A stretch of DNA of 64,000 nucleotides from JAWLHK01 sp041690355 [NCBI: bacterium] (GTDB lineage Bacteria > J088 > JAWLBW01). The DNA is taken from positions 124,001 to 188,000 of the forward strand of contig JAWLHK010000008.1 in the NCBI GenBank assembly GCA_041690355.1. Reading direction: 5' to 3'. How positions within the stretch are numbered: the first letter of the stretch is position 1; every line of letters begins with the position of its first letter. Under the pieces are notes generated by a model, which did no database searches, had not been told where the DNA came from, and was given only the letters and a program-made list of their open reading frames with translations. Below, piece by piece: positions 19,535 through 28,143 of this stretch. The translations under genes were made by a program, and so were the position numbers.

Positions 19535-19917
19535 TCTATCTCGACACCTCGGTCGCTCTGGCTCATCTGCTCTCGGAAGATCGCGTTCCTCCCGCTGAAC
19601 TGTGGCGCGAGCCTCTCGTTGCCAGCCGTCTCCTCGAATACGAACTGTGGAACCGGATTCATGCCCGCGCGCTCGGCGCGTCGCACGGCAACGCGGTGCG
19701 CGACCTCTTGCACCGGCTCGCCTTTCTGGAACTCACACAACCGGTACTTCGGCGAGCGCTCGAACCATTTCCCGTTCCGGTGAGAACGTTGGACGCTCTG
19801 CATCTTGCAAGCGCCTGTTATCTTACCGAGCAGGGGGCCAAGGTGCGTATCGCCACCTACGACGATCGAATGAAGGCCGCGGCTGCCCGCCTCAAGCTGC
19901 CGCTGTTCCCCCTGTAG
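19531..19917 (+). CDS. vapC: VapC-family PIN-domain ribonuclease toxin
   Basis: The 128-residue product has the PIN acidic residues: Asp5 in IYLDTS, a glutamate in LEYELWNRI (about 37), aspartate in TLDALHLASA, and ATYDDRM near residue 110. VapC toxins cleave tRNA or rRNA when not bound by antitoxin. It is overlapped by the antitoxin gene, forming a complete type II module in host-like base composition, so it is not obviously a recent arrival. Confidence 0.93.
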   Translation: MIYLDTSVALAHLLSEDRVPPAELWREPLVASRLLEYELWNRIHARALGASHGNAVRDLLHRLAFLELTQPVLRRALEPFPVPVRTLDALHLASACYLTEQGAKVRIATYDDRMKAAAARLKLPLFPL

Positions 19918-20017
19918 CATATTCCCCGGGGACGCTCCGGAGACGCCCCTGCCGATAGAGTGGAAAGCCGGAGCCCTGACTGGTTGAATGAATGCAACGA
20001 GGAACGGCAGGGGGTTT

Positions 20018-20914
20018 ATGCGGAAAGTTCTGATGGCCGTGTGGATGATCGTGCTGGCGGCTGCGGGGGCGACCTTGCTCCCGCCGGCGGCGTTGGCCAA
20101 CGACCGGGACGACCAGGCACTGCTGCGGGAGTTTGCCGCCGCGGACTACCGCGATCTGGATCGGCTGCGCGCGATGCTCTCGCGCTTCGAGGCGCACATC
20201 CACGATCACAAGGGCGACGTCTCGGGCGACGTGCTCGTCTATGCCGCGAGCATGGCCTCATGTCTGTGGAATGTGACCGCTTCTGCGGAGGAACAGAAGC
20301 GCATCTCGGAGCTCGGCTACCAATGGGCGAAGCTTCTGTACGCGCGGGAGCCGCAGCGCATCGACGCCGGCTACTTCATGGCCCTCAATCTCTTCATGTA
20401 CGCCTCGAGCCGGGGGATTCTGGACACCCTCTTCGCCCTGCGCGACGTGCGCAAGTATGCCGACGAGACGTACGCGAAGGATAAGGCGTACTTCCACCAC
20501 TCGGCCGGCATCCTTCTCGGCGCGCTCTATCACGATGCGCCCGGGTTCCCCATCGCGTTCGGCGACGCGGCCAAGGGGATCACTTATCTGGAAGAAGCGA
20601 TCCGCACCGAGCCGAAGCAGACGACGGCCATCATGCTCTACGCCGGGATTCTCGCGGAAAAAGGGGATCGTCAGGGAACCGAGGCGGCGCTCCGGAAGAT
20701 CCTCGCCATCCCGGGCTGGAAGAATCCGCGCACGATGATCGAGAAGGACATGGACTTCTGGTGGCACGTCGACCGCATCCGGGCGGCGCGCGGCCTCCAG
20801 GCCCTGCAGGAAGGGACCGCGCTGGGCGATCTTCGCCCGCTGCTCGAGGCGGCGCCGCGCCGGATCAAGGGGGCCTCGCTGGTCGCGGCCCTGCAGGAGG
20901 CCGGGGGGCGCTGA
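20018..20914 (+). CDS. secreted TPR protein (TatT-like), paralogue of 17474 gene
   Basis: The 298-residue product starts at the ATG after AGGGGG; an ATG at 19988 is possible but poorly placed. A signal peptide (KVLMAVWMIVLAAAGATLLPPAALAN) precedes helical repeats. HHSAGILLGALYHDAPGFPIAFGDAAKGITYLEEAIRTEPKQ mirrors the PGFPVAIGD region of the protein at 17474, and AGILAEKGDRQGTEAALRKIL is a TPR unit. Function unknown; probably a periplasmic repeat protein. It lies next to but outside the toxin-antitoxin module. Confidence 0.8.
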   Translation: MRKVLMAVWMIVLAAAGATLLPPAALANDRDDQALLREFAAADYRDLDRLRAMLSRFEAHIHDHKGDVSGDVLVYAASMASCLWNVTASAEEQKRISELGYQWAKLLYAREPQRIDAGYFMALNLFMYASSRGILDTLFALRDVRKYADETYAKDKAYFHHSAGILLGALYHDAPGFPIAFGDAAKGITYLEEAIRTEPKQTTAIMLYAGILAEKGDRQGTEAALRKILAIPGWKNPRTMIEKDMDFWWHVDRIRAARGLQALQEGTALGDLRPLLEAAPRRIKGASLVAALQEAGGR

Positions 20915-20951
20915 ACCGCGGCGGGTTCACGCACCGCGCGCAACGTTGGCG

Positions 20952-21101
20952 CTAGACGACCCTGCGCCCCTGGACGATCTGCACGATAAGGATGATCGCG
21001 GCGACCACGAGCAGGATATGGAGCAAGCCGCCCAGCGAGGTTGACGTCAGCATCCCCAGCGCCCACAGGACGACCAGAAGTATAATCAGGGTCCACAGCA
21101 T
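20952..21101 (-). CDS. small membrane protein, lmo0937 (DUF5670)-like
   Basis: The 49-residue product starts at an ATG preceded by GGGAGAGAAC. It reads MLWTLIILLVVLWALGMLTS, then a second hydrophobic helix (LLHILLVVAAIILIVQIVQGRR). This two-helix pattern is that of the short lmo0937-type membrane proteins common in many bacteria, often linked to stress. Function unknown. Confidence 0.85.
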   Translation of the reverse strand: MLWTLIILLVVLWALGMLTSTSLGGLLHILLVVAAIILIVQIVQGRRVV

Positions 21102-21387
21102 GAGTTCTCTCCCGTTTGCCGATGCGCCGCATGGAACCGGACAACCCCTCGATTTCGAAGGCAGTGTCGTGCCGCCGCGCGGCAGGATCATGCTGGCACG
21201 GGACGACATCAATCGCATCCCCAAGGGCTCGCGCGGCGAGCGGTAACATGGGCCGCTTCGGACCGACGGCCGCGCCGCATGCAGGCTGCTTTGCGAACCT
21301 CCCGCGCACATGTGGCCGCCGACACGGCGCCGGTTGTCGTCGCTCCTCGACAACCTCCACAGACTGAGTGGGACAAGGAGCACTCCC

Positions 21388-22047
21388 ATGCAGGAAAAAT
21401 TCAATCTGCCTCTGCTCGGCGACGACTTCCCCAGGATGACCGTTCATACGACCTACGGCACCATGACGCTGCCCGACGACTATCGCGGCAAGTGGTGGGT
21501 GCTGTTCAGCCACCCTGCCGACTTCACCCCCGTCTGCACGACCGAGTTCGTCGGTTTCCAGAATCGCATCGAAGAATTCCGGAAGCTCGGAGCCGAGCTG
21601 ATCGGTATGTCGATCGACCAAGTCTTTTCGCACATCAAATGGGTCGAGTGGATTCGCGAGAAGCTCGACGTGAACATCGAATTCCCCATCATTTCGGGAA
21701 ACGATGCGATCGCCCTGCAGCTCGGCATGCTGCACCCGGGTAAGGGGACAAGCACCGTGCGCGCCGTTTTCGTAATGGATCCGCAGAGCAAGGTGCGACT
21801 GATGCTCTACTATCCGCAGGAGATCGGGCGCAACATCGACGAGGTGGTGCGGGTCGTCCAGGCCCTGCAGCTTTCCGATCGTGAGGGGGCTGTCCCGGCC
21901 GACTGGCCGAAGAATGAACTGCTGGGCGATCGTGTGATCGTGCCGCCGCCCCGGGACATCCGCGAGATTGAAGGCCGGCGCGAAAAGTACGAGTGCTACG
22001 ACTGGTGGTTCTGCCACAAGCCGTTGGAGCAGCGTCCGGGAGCCTGA
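21388..22047 (+). CDS. peroxiredoxin (Prx6 family, archaeal-type three-cysteine)
   Basis: The 219-residue product starts at the ATG 7 bases after AAGGAG. The peroxidatic Cys50 sits in [11 protein letters not shown]. Unlike true 1-Cys Prx6 it has two more cysteines near the C terminus, Cys203 and Cys209 in YECYDWWFC, the spacing seen in archaeal thioredoxin peroxidases such as that of Aeropyrum pernix. It reduces peroxides in the cytosol. The genes that follow (ZIP transporter, ferritin-like protein) suggest a metal or oxidative stress theme. Confidence 0.95.
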   Translation: MQEKFNLPLLGDDFPRMTVHTTYGTMTLPDDYRGKWWVLFSHPADFTPVCTTEFVGFQNRIEEFRKLGAELIGMSIDQVFSHIKWVEWIREKLDVNIEFPIISGNDAIALQLGMLHPGKGTSTVRAVFVMDPQSKVRLMLYYPQEIGRNIDEVVRVVQALQLSDREGAVPADWPKNELLGDRVIVPPPRDIREIEGRREKYECYDWWFCHKPLEQRPGA

Positions 22048-22130
22048 TCGTACGGCGTTAGCGCACAGGAGCCGGATGTGGTGGACTGTGGAGAGCGGCG
22101 TACACGTGCACCCACGCCCATCCGACCCTG

Positions 22131-22871
22131 ATGACGACACTGGCCTGGATTCTTCTCGGCGGATTTCTGATGAGCGCCATCGCGCTCATCGGCAGCATTA
22201 CCCTTTTGCTTCCGCGCGCCGTGCTCGGCGCCGTTCTCCTGCCGCTGGTCTCCATCGCCGCCGGGACCCTGCTCGGCGGCGCATTTTTTCACATGCTCCC
22301 CACCGGCATCGAGAGCCTGGGCCCCATCGCGGGGGGTGGGTGGCTTCTCGCCGGTTTCACGGTCTTTCTCGGTCTCGAGCAGTTTCTCCACTGGCATCAC
22401 GGCCATGGCCCGGCACAGGAATACCGCAAGCCGATGACCTGGCTCATCCTGATCGGCGACGGCCTCCACAACTTTCTCGGCGGGCTCGGCATCGCCAGCA
22501 CCTTTCTCGTGAATCCGCAGGCCGGCATGACCGCCTGGATTGCGGCCGCCGCCCACGAGGTGCCCCAGGAACTGGGCGATTTCGGAATCCTGCTGCACGG
22601 CGGCATGCGGCGCTCGCACGCCCTGCTCCTGAACTTCGCTTCGGGGCTCATGTTCCTTCTCGGCGCCCTGACGGCCTACGCAATCTCCTTCCAGTTCGAG
22701 GTGGCGGGGCTCATCCTCTTCGGGGCCGGAAATTTCATCTACATCGCCGCGTCGGACCTGATCCCGGAATTCAAATCGCACGCCGGGCTGGGCAAGGGAG
22801 TTCTCAATTTTGTCTCCTTTGTAACGGGGGTCGGCCTGATGTGGGTTCTCGCCCTGTGGTCTCCTCATTAA
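22131..22871 (+). CDS. ZIP-family divalent metal transporter
   Basis: The 246-residue integral membrane protein has about seven to eight hydrophobic helices. ZIP metal-site motifs are visible in helices 4 and 5: GDGLHNFLGGLGIAS and AAHEVPQELGDFGILL. A His-rich loop (HWHHGHGP) lies before them. The family imports Zn, Fe or Mn. It is 16 bases upstream of the ferritin-like gene and follows the peroxiredoxin, so the three may be co-expressed. Confidence 0.95.
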   Translation: MTTLAWILLGGFLMSAIALIGSITLLLPRAVLGAVLLPLVSIAAGTLLGGAFFHMLPTGIESLGPIAGGGWLLAGFTVFLGLEQFLHWHHGHGPAQEYRKPMTWLILIGDGLHNFLGGLGIASTFLVNPQAGMTAWIAAAAHEVPQELGDFGILLHGGMRRSHALLLNFASGLMFLLGALTAYAISFQFEVAGLILFGAGNFIYIAASDLIPEFKSHAGLGKGVLNFVSFVTGVGLMWVLALWSPH

Positions 22872-22887
22872 GGGGAGGGAGGACGCG

Positions 22888-23367
22888 ATGCAAGAGGACC
22901 TGACGGCCGAAGAAATCAATGCCCTGCACGAAGCGCTCGACGACGAATACCGGGCGCGCGCGATCTACGGGCAGGTACTCGCCGACTTCGGCGACGTGCG
23001 TCCCTTCAGCAATATCGTGGAAGCCGAGACGCGTCACATCGAAGCCCTGCGGGTCTTGTTCGCGCGATACGGACTATCCTTTCCCGAAGACCCGTGGCCG
23101 GGCAAAGTCGAACGGTACGCGAGCGTGCGCGAGGCGTGCGCCGCCGGCGTTGAGGCCGAGATCGCCAACGCGGCGCTCTATGACCGGTTGAAGGCGAGCA
23201 CCCGCCGCCCGGATATCCTCGCCGTGTTCGGCAACCTGCAGGCCGCGTCGCAGGAGCGTCATCTGCCCGCATTCCAGCGCTGCGCGCAGCGGTCGGGTCA
23301 GGGTGCGGGGCGCGGTACCGGAGGCGGTAGACGAATGCGCCGCCGCCGGGGCCGGGATCTGGATTGA
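22888..23367 (+). CDS. ferritin-like DUF2202 protein
   Basis: The 159-residue product has repeated E-x-x-Y and E-x-x-H features of a four-helix di-iron bundle: DDEYRARAIYGQV, EAETRHIEAL, then EIANAALYDRL and QERHLPAF. This matches the DUF2202 ferritin-like family. The C-terminal 25 residues are Gly/Arg-rich (RRMRRRRGRD), unusual for the family. Linkage to the ZIP transporter suggests metal handling. Confidence 0.85.
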   Translation: MQEDLTAEEINALHEALDDEYRARAIYGQVLADFGDVRPFSNIVEAETRHIEALRVLFARYGLSFPEDPWPGKVERYASVREACAAGVEAEIANAALYDRLKASTRRPDILAVFGNLQAASQERHLPAFQRCAQRSGQGAGRGTGGGRRMRRRRGRDLD

Positions 23368-23482
23368 TCATCGTCAACGGTCCCGATGTTCGGCCCGTTT
23401 GTAGAATACGGCGCTCGTCGGTATAGTCATGGTTGCCGGCCTTATGCCGGCGTCTCCGCATCCCCACGCATCCGGAGTGCCG

Positions 23483-24058
23483 ATGAAGATCGCCACCCTC
23501 ACGCTCCAAGATCTGCTCGCCATGAGCCACCGCCAGGTCGCCGAGGTCTTTTTCAACGGCCACCCGATTGAACCGGGATCGCTCGACGGCATGCAGTACC
23601 GCGGAATCGATCTGAGTCTGCCGCCGATCATGAACCGGATCCTGTGGAAGACGTTCCGCAAGACCTTCTACCGCGATCCGGAGACCGGCGTGCTGCGCGG
23701 GTGGAACGTGCGCATGGCGCAGGACGGCTGGGACAGCCCGGGGACGCCGCTGCAGAAGAAGGGAAAGCCGTTCACCTTCGGGCACTATCACCTGTTGCCC
23801 GCGAAGGGAAAGCCGTTCCCGAAGAACTGGCAGGGGCAGGACTACCTCGATTACAGCGTGGCGGGAAATCCGCTCTTCGATCCGGCGCGCTTCACGTACA
23901 GCCCGCTCGTCGCCGTGAACCCCGGCGACTCCACCCTGCTGCTCGGGTGGGAAGTCTTCCGCGTGGCGGGCATTCCGTTCGCCATCCCTGACTTCTGGGC
24001 GCTGCGGCACGAAGGCCCGATTGACTACATCGCACCCGTGCCCGGCAAGGCACGGTGA
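23483..24058 (+). CDS. hypothetical protein of the SRPBCC gene pair
   Basis: The 191-residue product starts at the ATG after GGAGTGCCG; the earlier in-frame ATG at 23429 is less likely. It has LTLQDLLAMSHRQVAEVFFNGHPIEPGSLDG, then a beta-rich segment with YRGIDL, FYRDPETGVLRGWNVRM, GHYHLLPAKGKPFPKNWQGQDYLDYS and LGWEVFRVAGIPFAIPDFWALRHEGPID. No signal peptide or catalytic motif is seen and no named family was recognised. It is 27 bases upstream of a double SRPBCC protein, probably in one operon. The beta-rich order suggests a lipid- or ligand-binding fold, which is a guess. Confidence 0.7.
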   Translation: MKIATLTLQDLLAMSHRQVAEVFFNGHPIEPGSLDGMQYRGIDLSLPPIMNRILWKTFRKTFYRDPETGVLRGWNVRMAQDGWDSPGTPLQKKGKPFTFGHYHLLPAKGKPFPKNWQGQDYLDYSVAGNPLFDPARFTYSPLVAVNPGDSTLLLGWEVFRVAGIPFAIPDFWALRHEGPIDYIAPVPGKAR

Positions 24059-24085
24059 TCCGCTTTCGCAAGGGAAGGTACATTC

Positions 24086-25378
24086 ATGAAACGCATGCTT
24101 CTTCTCCTTGGCCTTCTGATCTTCGGCGCCGGGCCGGCCAGCGCTGCCGTCCCCTCCATTCGCGATCTGGGGGTCAACGCCGAGGCCCTCGCGCCGCTCA
24201 TCGGCGAGAGCCAGCTCATTCTGCTGCATGAGCCACGCCGCTTTACCTGGACCGCCGACGGCGAAACGTACACGAAGAAGGCGCAGTTCATCAGCAGCCT
24301 GCAGGTGATCGCCGCGCCGCCGGACGCCGTCCGCAAGGTCGTCGCCGCCGTGAGCGACTACCCGAAGTTCATGGCCGAAATGGAAGAGGTCGTCGAACGC
24401 ACCGAGGGCGGCCGCCGCCTCGTCGACGTCGAATCCGAACACAACGCCATCGTGCTGTCGGTCGGCGTCGACTACACGATCGCGGTCACCGAAGAAACCA
24501 GCGGCGACATCACCTGGAACCTGGTCGAAGGAGATCTGGACGGGCTTGCCGCCCGATGGGAATTTTTTCCGCTGCCCGGCGGGCGCACCCTGCTCGCTTT
24601 CACGAGCTGGCAGGACTTCGAATCGATCAGCTTCACCGTGCGCACGATCATGCGCGCGCAGCCCGATTTCCGCACCGTCATTCCGGTCGCTTCGGCAGCC
24701 GTCATGATGACCTCCGTCGCGCGCCGGGCCTCGGGTCTCCCCTCCGATCCGCGCAAGGCGGTGAAGGAGATGCAGAAAACGCCGCGCATCCCCCTGCTGT
24801 CGACGAGCGGGTCGGCCGAGTCGGTGGCGGCGATGCGCAGACTCGCCGAGGTCGGCACGTTCATGCTGATCCACCCGGTGCAGTGGCTCGAGGGAAAGAA
24901 GGGGAAGCCGCAGGAGTTTCTCTTCATGAGTGCCGGCGCGATCACCCCGTTCCCGGTCGATCGGCTGAAGACGCTCACCACGGCCTACGAGCGCATCCCC
25001 GAGTACCTCCCGAACCAGGTCGATTCGGTGAAGCGGGTCGCCGGGGAGGGCGGCGAGTACGACTTCAAGCTCAAGATCGGCATCTCGATTCTCACCGTGG
25101 GAGTGCGCTACCGGCTCGCCTTTGAAGAGCAGTCGCCCGTGGCGATCACCTTTCACAACGTCGCGGGCGACATGGAGCACATCTACGGAGCCCGTGAGTT
25201 CTTCGACCTGGGCGACGGGAAGTCGCTCTTCTTCTACACGACGGGGTCGGTCATGGGCGAGGATGCGCCCGCCATTCTCAAGGTCGGCCAGGATGCGCCG
25301 AACCGTGACCTCATCATCGGCATCTCGTCGACCGCGCTGTTCATGCAGAAGCTGCTCCCCTGGCTCGAAAAGCAGTAA
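24086..25378 (+). CDS. exported protein with two SRPBCC (START-like) domains
   Basis: The 430-residue product has a signal peptide (LLLLGLLIFGAGPASAAVP). It contains two related halves. FISSLQVIAAPPDAVRKVVAAVSDYPKFMAEMEEVVERTEGG is the classic start of a polyketide-cyclase/START-like domain; a second copy starts near residue 285 (PFPVDRLKTLTTAYERIPEYLPNQVDSVKRV). Both end in beta segments (WNLVEGDLDGLAARWEF and ITFHNVAGDMEHIYGAREF). Such domains bind hydrophobic ligands. A periplasmic lipid-binding role is inferred. A heptamer repeat starts immediately after its stop codon. Confidence 0.85.
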   Translation: MKRMLLLLGLLIFGAGPASAAVPSIRDLGVNAEALAPLIGESQLILLHEPRRFTWTADGETYTKKAQFISSLQVIAAPPDAVRKVVAAVSDYPKFMAEMEEVVERTEGGRRLVDVESEHNAIVLSVGVDYTIAVTEETSGDITWNLVEGDLDGLAARWEFFPLPGGRTLLAFTSWQDFESISFTVRTIMRAQPDFRTVIPVASAAVMMTSVARRASGLPSDPRKAVKEMQKTPRIPLLSTSGSAESVAAMRRLAEVGTFMLIHPVQWLEGKKGKPQEFLFMSAGAITPFPVDRLKTLTTAYERIPEYLPNQVDSVKRVAGEGGEYDFKLKIGISILTVGVRYRLAFEEQSPVAITFHNVAGDMEHIYGAREFFDLGDGKSLFFYTTGSVMGEDAPAILKVGQDAPNRDLIIGISSTALFMQKLLPWLEKQ

Positions 25379-25420
25379 CGGGACGTCGGACGCCGGACGT
25401 CGGACGCCGGTGAAACAAGG
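25379..25420. repeat. heptanucleotide tandem repeat (CGGACGT/CGGACGC)
   Basis: CGGACGT and CGGACGC alternate at a 7-nt period, directly abutting the stop codon of the SRPBCC gene and ending in TGAAACAAGG. Related blocks occur at about 34757 and 54478. Confidence 0.8.
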
Positions 25421-25511
25421 ACGCGGAAACGAATCCGCTGGCGTTCCCACCCTTCTTTTCGGGGAGCAGGGCCGCCATGCGTGCGCTTCACGGCCTGTGT
25501 GCAGGCACGGA

Positions 25512-26123
25512 TTACTGCGTCACCCGCAAGAAGATCTGGTTGGTCTGCGCCCAGTAGACTTCGAGCGTATTGCAGCCGGGCTCCAGCTCGTTCTCGTAAA
25601 AGGCGCCGCCCTGTTCTACGGGCGTATACTCGGCGCCGAAAGCCGTGTCGAGTGAGCCGTAGTTGCGCCCCTTGATCGTATAAAGCACCGTGGGCGAGCC
25701 GCGCCCTTCGACCATCTGGCCCGATACCTGGTAGTGCTGGCTGCAATCGCCTTTGGTGCTGAGCGGCCGGTAGCTCTGGCCGTTGATGATGATGTCGGTG
25801 ATGACGGTCGCGTTCCCGTTGAAAACCTCCGGGTCGGCGTAGAACTGCACATAGGCGACGCCCGCGCCGGTCTCGGTACCCGTGTCGGTGCCGGTCTCGG
25901 ACGAATAGTCTGTCTCGTCGTACCCCATGCAGTTTTCATAGGTCGTGGAGCAGAACGGGTGTATCGATGTGGCGTCGTAGCAGCAGCCCGATTCGCACTC
26001 GTTGTTCGATCGGCAGTCTTCGCCGCCCCCCTTGAGCCCGTCATCGGGCACAAACAGGGGGCCGCAGCCCGTTATCGAGGCAAAGAGGAAGAGGAAAGCA
26101 GGAATACGGAGCTGCGCGAACAT
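25512..26123 (-). CDS. Cys-rich lipoprotein of unknown function
   Basis: The 203-residue product starts at the ATG after GGGGG, with a lipoprotein signal ending ASITGCG. After the lipid anchor come a disulfide-type motif, CRSNNECESGCCYD with PFC and ENC, and a Thr/Glu/Gly linker (SSETGTDTGTETGAG). A C-terminal beta domain follows (YVQFYADPEVFNGNATVITDIIINGQSYRPL through NTLEVYWAQTNQIFLRVTQ). The Cys block and linker style are common in myxococcal surface lipoproteins. No enzymatic motif is seen. Confidence 0.8.
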   Translation of the reverse strand: MFAQLRIPAFLFLFASITGCGPLFVPDDGLKGGGEDCRSNNECESGCCYDATSIHPFCSTTYENCMGYDETDYSSETGTDTGTETGAGVAYVQFYADPEVFNGNATVITDIIINGQSYRPLSTKGDCSQHYQVSGQMVEGRGSPTVLYTIKGRNYGSLDTAFGAEYTPVEQGGAFYENELEPGCNTLEVYWAQTNQIFLRVTQ

Positions 26124-26239
26124 GAAACCCCCGGTGTATCGCCATGTGCATCGGAAAACGCCCGATACGTGTAAGCGATACATGATATAGCGGGGCGCAG
26201 ATTCAGGCAAGCGCTGCGCCAACCGGTGTGGCGCCTCCC

Positions 26240-26623
26240 TCAGATCGGCAGCGCCATCTGGGGGCGGTTGTTCACGCTCTCGCGGTAGCTCATCGCGAAA
26301 GCATGCGCGGCCACGACCCCTTCGGTCTGGAGATCGGCCGCCCAGGCGAGCAGGAGCTGCTCGCGGTTCTCGCCCTGCCGGTACCCGAGCCAGTCGGCCA
26401 CGATCTCGGTGACCTTCTCGAAGGTGTACGGTTCAGAGCCAAGGCGCTTGAACTGGGCGCTCCCCTGTTTGTAGGCGGCCTTCGTCTGCTTGAAGGAACG
26501 CCGGCCGGCGCGCACGCTGAAGAAGAGCGCCGATGAGAGCACGTGCTCCCAGGTTTCGAGAAAGACCTCGAGGGGGGGAACTTCCCAGGGGGCGACCAGT
26601 TGTCGATCGATGCGGTACGGCAT
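26240..26623 (-). CDS. hypothetical protein
   Basis: The 127-residue product is largely helical: PPLEVFLETWEHVLSSALFFSVRAGRRSFKQTKAAYKQG, then FEKVTEIVADWLGYRQGENREQLLLAWAADLQTEGVVAAHAFAMSYRESV. No signal peptide, membrane segment or known motif. It is flanked by unrelated genes on either side. Family not recognised; it is supported as coding by plausible composition and a continuous frame. Confidence 0.65.
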   Translation of the reverse strand: MPYRIDRQLVAPWEVPPLEVFLETWEHVLSSALFFSVRAGRRSFKQTKAAYKQGSAQFKRLGSEPYTFEKVTEIVADWLGYRQGENREQLLLAWAADLQTEGVVAAHAFAMSYRESVNNRPQMALPI

Positions 26624-26732
26624 GGGCAGGGAAATGCTTGGTGGCTAGCGGCGCAGTCAGTTTATCAGCGCCGGGGCGGCCGCTGCAATTCCCCCGCCTT
26701 GACAATTCGGCAAGCCCGGAACAGCATGGGGT

Positions 26733-26915
26733 ATGAACGACCGAAATGCAGACCGCAAGCTGATCGAGCTCGAGGCGCGGCTCGTCGCCGTGCCCGCCAA
26801 GGCCGATGACGCGTTGCGCTGCGGACATCCGCGCGGGGCGCTGCAATGCCGCTTTCTGCACGCCTGCGAGGCGTGCCCGTTCGCCGAGCGGGTCGAGCTT
26901 GCGCCCGCGGCCTGA
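26733..26915 (+). CDS. small cysteine-rich hypothetical protein
   Basis: A 60-residue frame reads MNDRNADRKLIELEARLVAVP, followed by CGHPRGALQCRFLHACEACPF with four cysteines that could bind metal. The start has a GGGGT sequence 3 bases upstream. It resembles no family I can name. It lies in a gap between two minus-strand genes. Confidence 0.45.
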   Translation: MNDRNADRKLIELEARLVAVPAKADDALRCGHPRGALQCRFLHACEACPFAERVELAPAA

Positions 26916-26927
26916 GCGCGGCGGGTA

Positions 26928-27713
26928 CTAGCGGGCCTCGTCGCCCGGGGCCGAGCCGATCTCCCCTTTGCGCGTGACGTCGCCGCCCGCCGGCGGCTCG
27001 CTGTAGTGCATGTCGCTGTACAGATCCTGAATCCACCGCACCTGCTGCGGCTGGCGCTGGCCCAGATCGATCTCCTGGTCGCGGTACTGCCCGCTGGTGC
27101 GCATCCGCTCGTACCAGGACGCCAGACGCAGGCGATCCTGCGGCACCTCGAAGCCGTGAAACTGGGCCACGGCATAGACGGCGCCGTAGAGCGCGAAGTC
27201 GGCATAGGTCAGTTCTTCGAGCACATGGTCCTTGCCGGCCAGCAGATCGTCGAGGCGCCGCCATTCGTCTTCGACCGCCCGCCAGTACTTGAGGCGATCC
27301 CGCACGAGGGTTTTGTACGCGCCGTATTCGGCATGGCGCTCGAGAAACGGCTTTCGCTCGCTCGCCTCGAGCGTGTCGGCCCAGAGGGGCACCAGGATCG
27401 GCATGCTCTTGCGCAGGAGACGCTCGCTCTCGCGCTCCCAGCGGGCGATGTCGGCGCGCCGCTCGTGGGGAAACAGGGGGCGATCGGGATGGACCTCTTC
27501 GAGATAGCGTGCGATGGCCCCCGAGCCGGCCCGCACCGTGTCGGCGCCATGCTGCAGCACGGGTATCTGGCGGAACCCGGTCAGCTCGGCCAGCCTGTCG
27601 ATCTGATCCCAGCGGACGTGGATCCGCTCGTGCGGGAGCGCCTTGTGGCCGAGCACCCGGCGCGCGCGTTCGGAAAAGGGACACTGCGGAGCCTCAAAGA
27701 GACGCAATTCCAC
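26928..27713 (-). CDS. glutathione S-transferase family protein
   Basis: The 261-residue product starts at a GTG preceded by AGGAGGT with 6-nt spacing; a GTG at 27740 without such a site would add 9 residues. The thioredoxin-like N-terminal domain has CPFS at 11-14 (ELRLFEAPQCPFSERARRVL), the cis-proline segment FRQIPVLQ and SGAIARYLEE. The helical C-terminal domain includes FLERHAEYGAYK and LTYADFALYGAVYAV. It probably conjugates or reduces electrophiles with glutathione. Divergent from a small membrane protein gene. Confidence 0.9.
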   Translation of the reverse strand: MELRLFEAPQCPFSERARRVLGHKALPHERIHVRWDQIDRLAELTGFRQIPVLQHGADTVRAGSGAIARYLEEVHPDRPLFPHERRADIARWERESERLLRKSMPILVPLWADTLEASERKPFLERHAEYGAYKTLVRDRLKYWRAVEDEWRRLDDLLAGKDHVLEELTYADFALYGAVYAVAQFHGFEVPQDRLRLASWYERMRTSGQYRDQEIDLGQRQPQQVRWIQDLYSDMHYSEPPAGGDVTRKGEIGSAPGDEAR

Positions 27714-27814
27714 GCGAGTACCTCCTGCTTCATTGGGCACCGCCGGCGGCGATCCGCATAGGGCGACCGCTCCACGCGTTGCCGCGCGCGCAGCGCGTTG
27801 GTACCGTGAAACCG

Positions 27815-28129
27815 ATGCGCAACCGGATGCACGCCCTGCTGAAGCCCGAACGGCTGCTGCTCGCCGCCCTGGCGGGCACGGCGGCGTCGACGCTGTTCAA
27901 GCTGATCAGCGTGCTCAACCCCGGCACGCCCGAGTCGCAGATCATCGCCAGCCGTACGGTACCCTTCTTCGAGCACATGCTGGCCGCCGCCTACGTTACG
28001 GCGCTCGCCTGGATCCTCGGGGGGCGGGCCGCCGGGTGGATCCGGCGCTTCCCGCGTGGGGCGGCGGCGGTGCTCATCGGTCTCACCCTGGCATCGGGCG
28101 CGATGCAGTGGTTTTTCCCGAATTACTAG
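27815..28129 (+). CDS. small membrane protein
   Basis: The 104-residue product has three hydrophobic helices: LLAALAGTAASTLFKLISVL, MLAAAYVTALAWILGG and AAVLIGLTLASGAMQWFF. Start chosen at the first ATG compatible with the membrane topology; GTG at 27806 in the same frame is possible. It sits 14 bases ahead of another small membrane protein and they likely form a pair. Function unknown. Confidence 0.65.
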   Translation: MRNRMHALLKPERLLLAALAGTAASTLFKLISVLNPGTPESQIIASRTVPFFEHMLAAAYVTALAWILGGRAAGWIRRFPRGAAAVLIGLTLASGAMQWFFPNY

Positions 28130-28143
28130 CCGCCGGATTCCGC

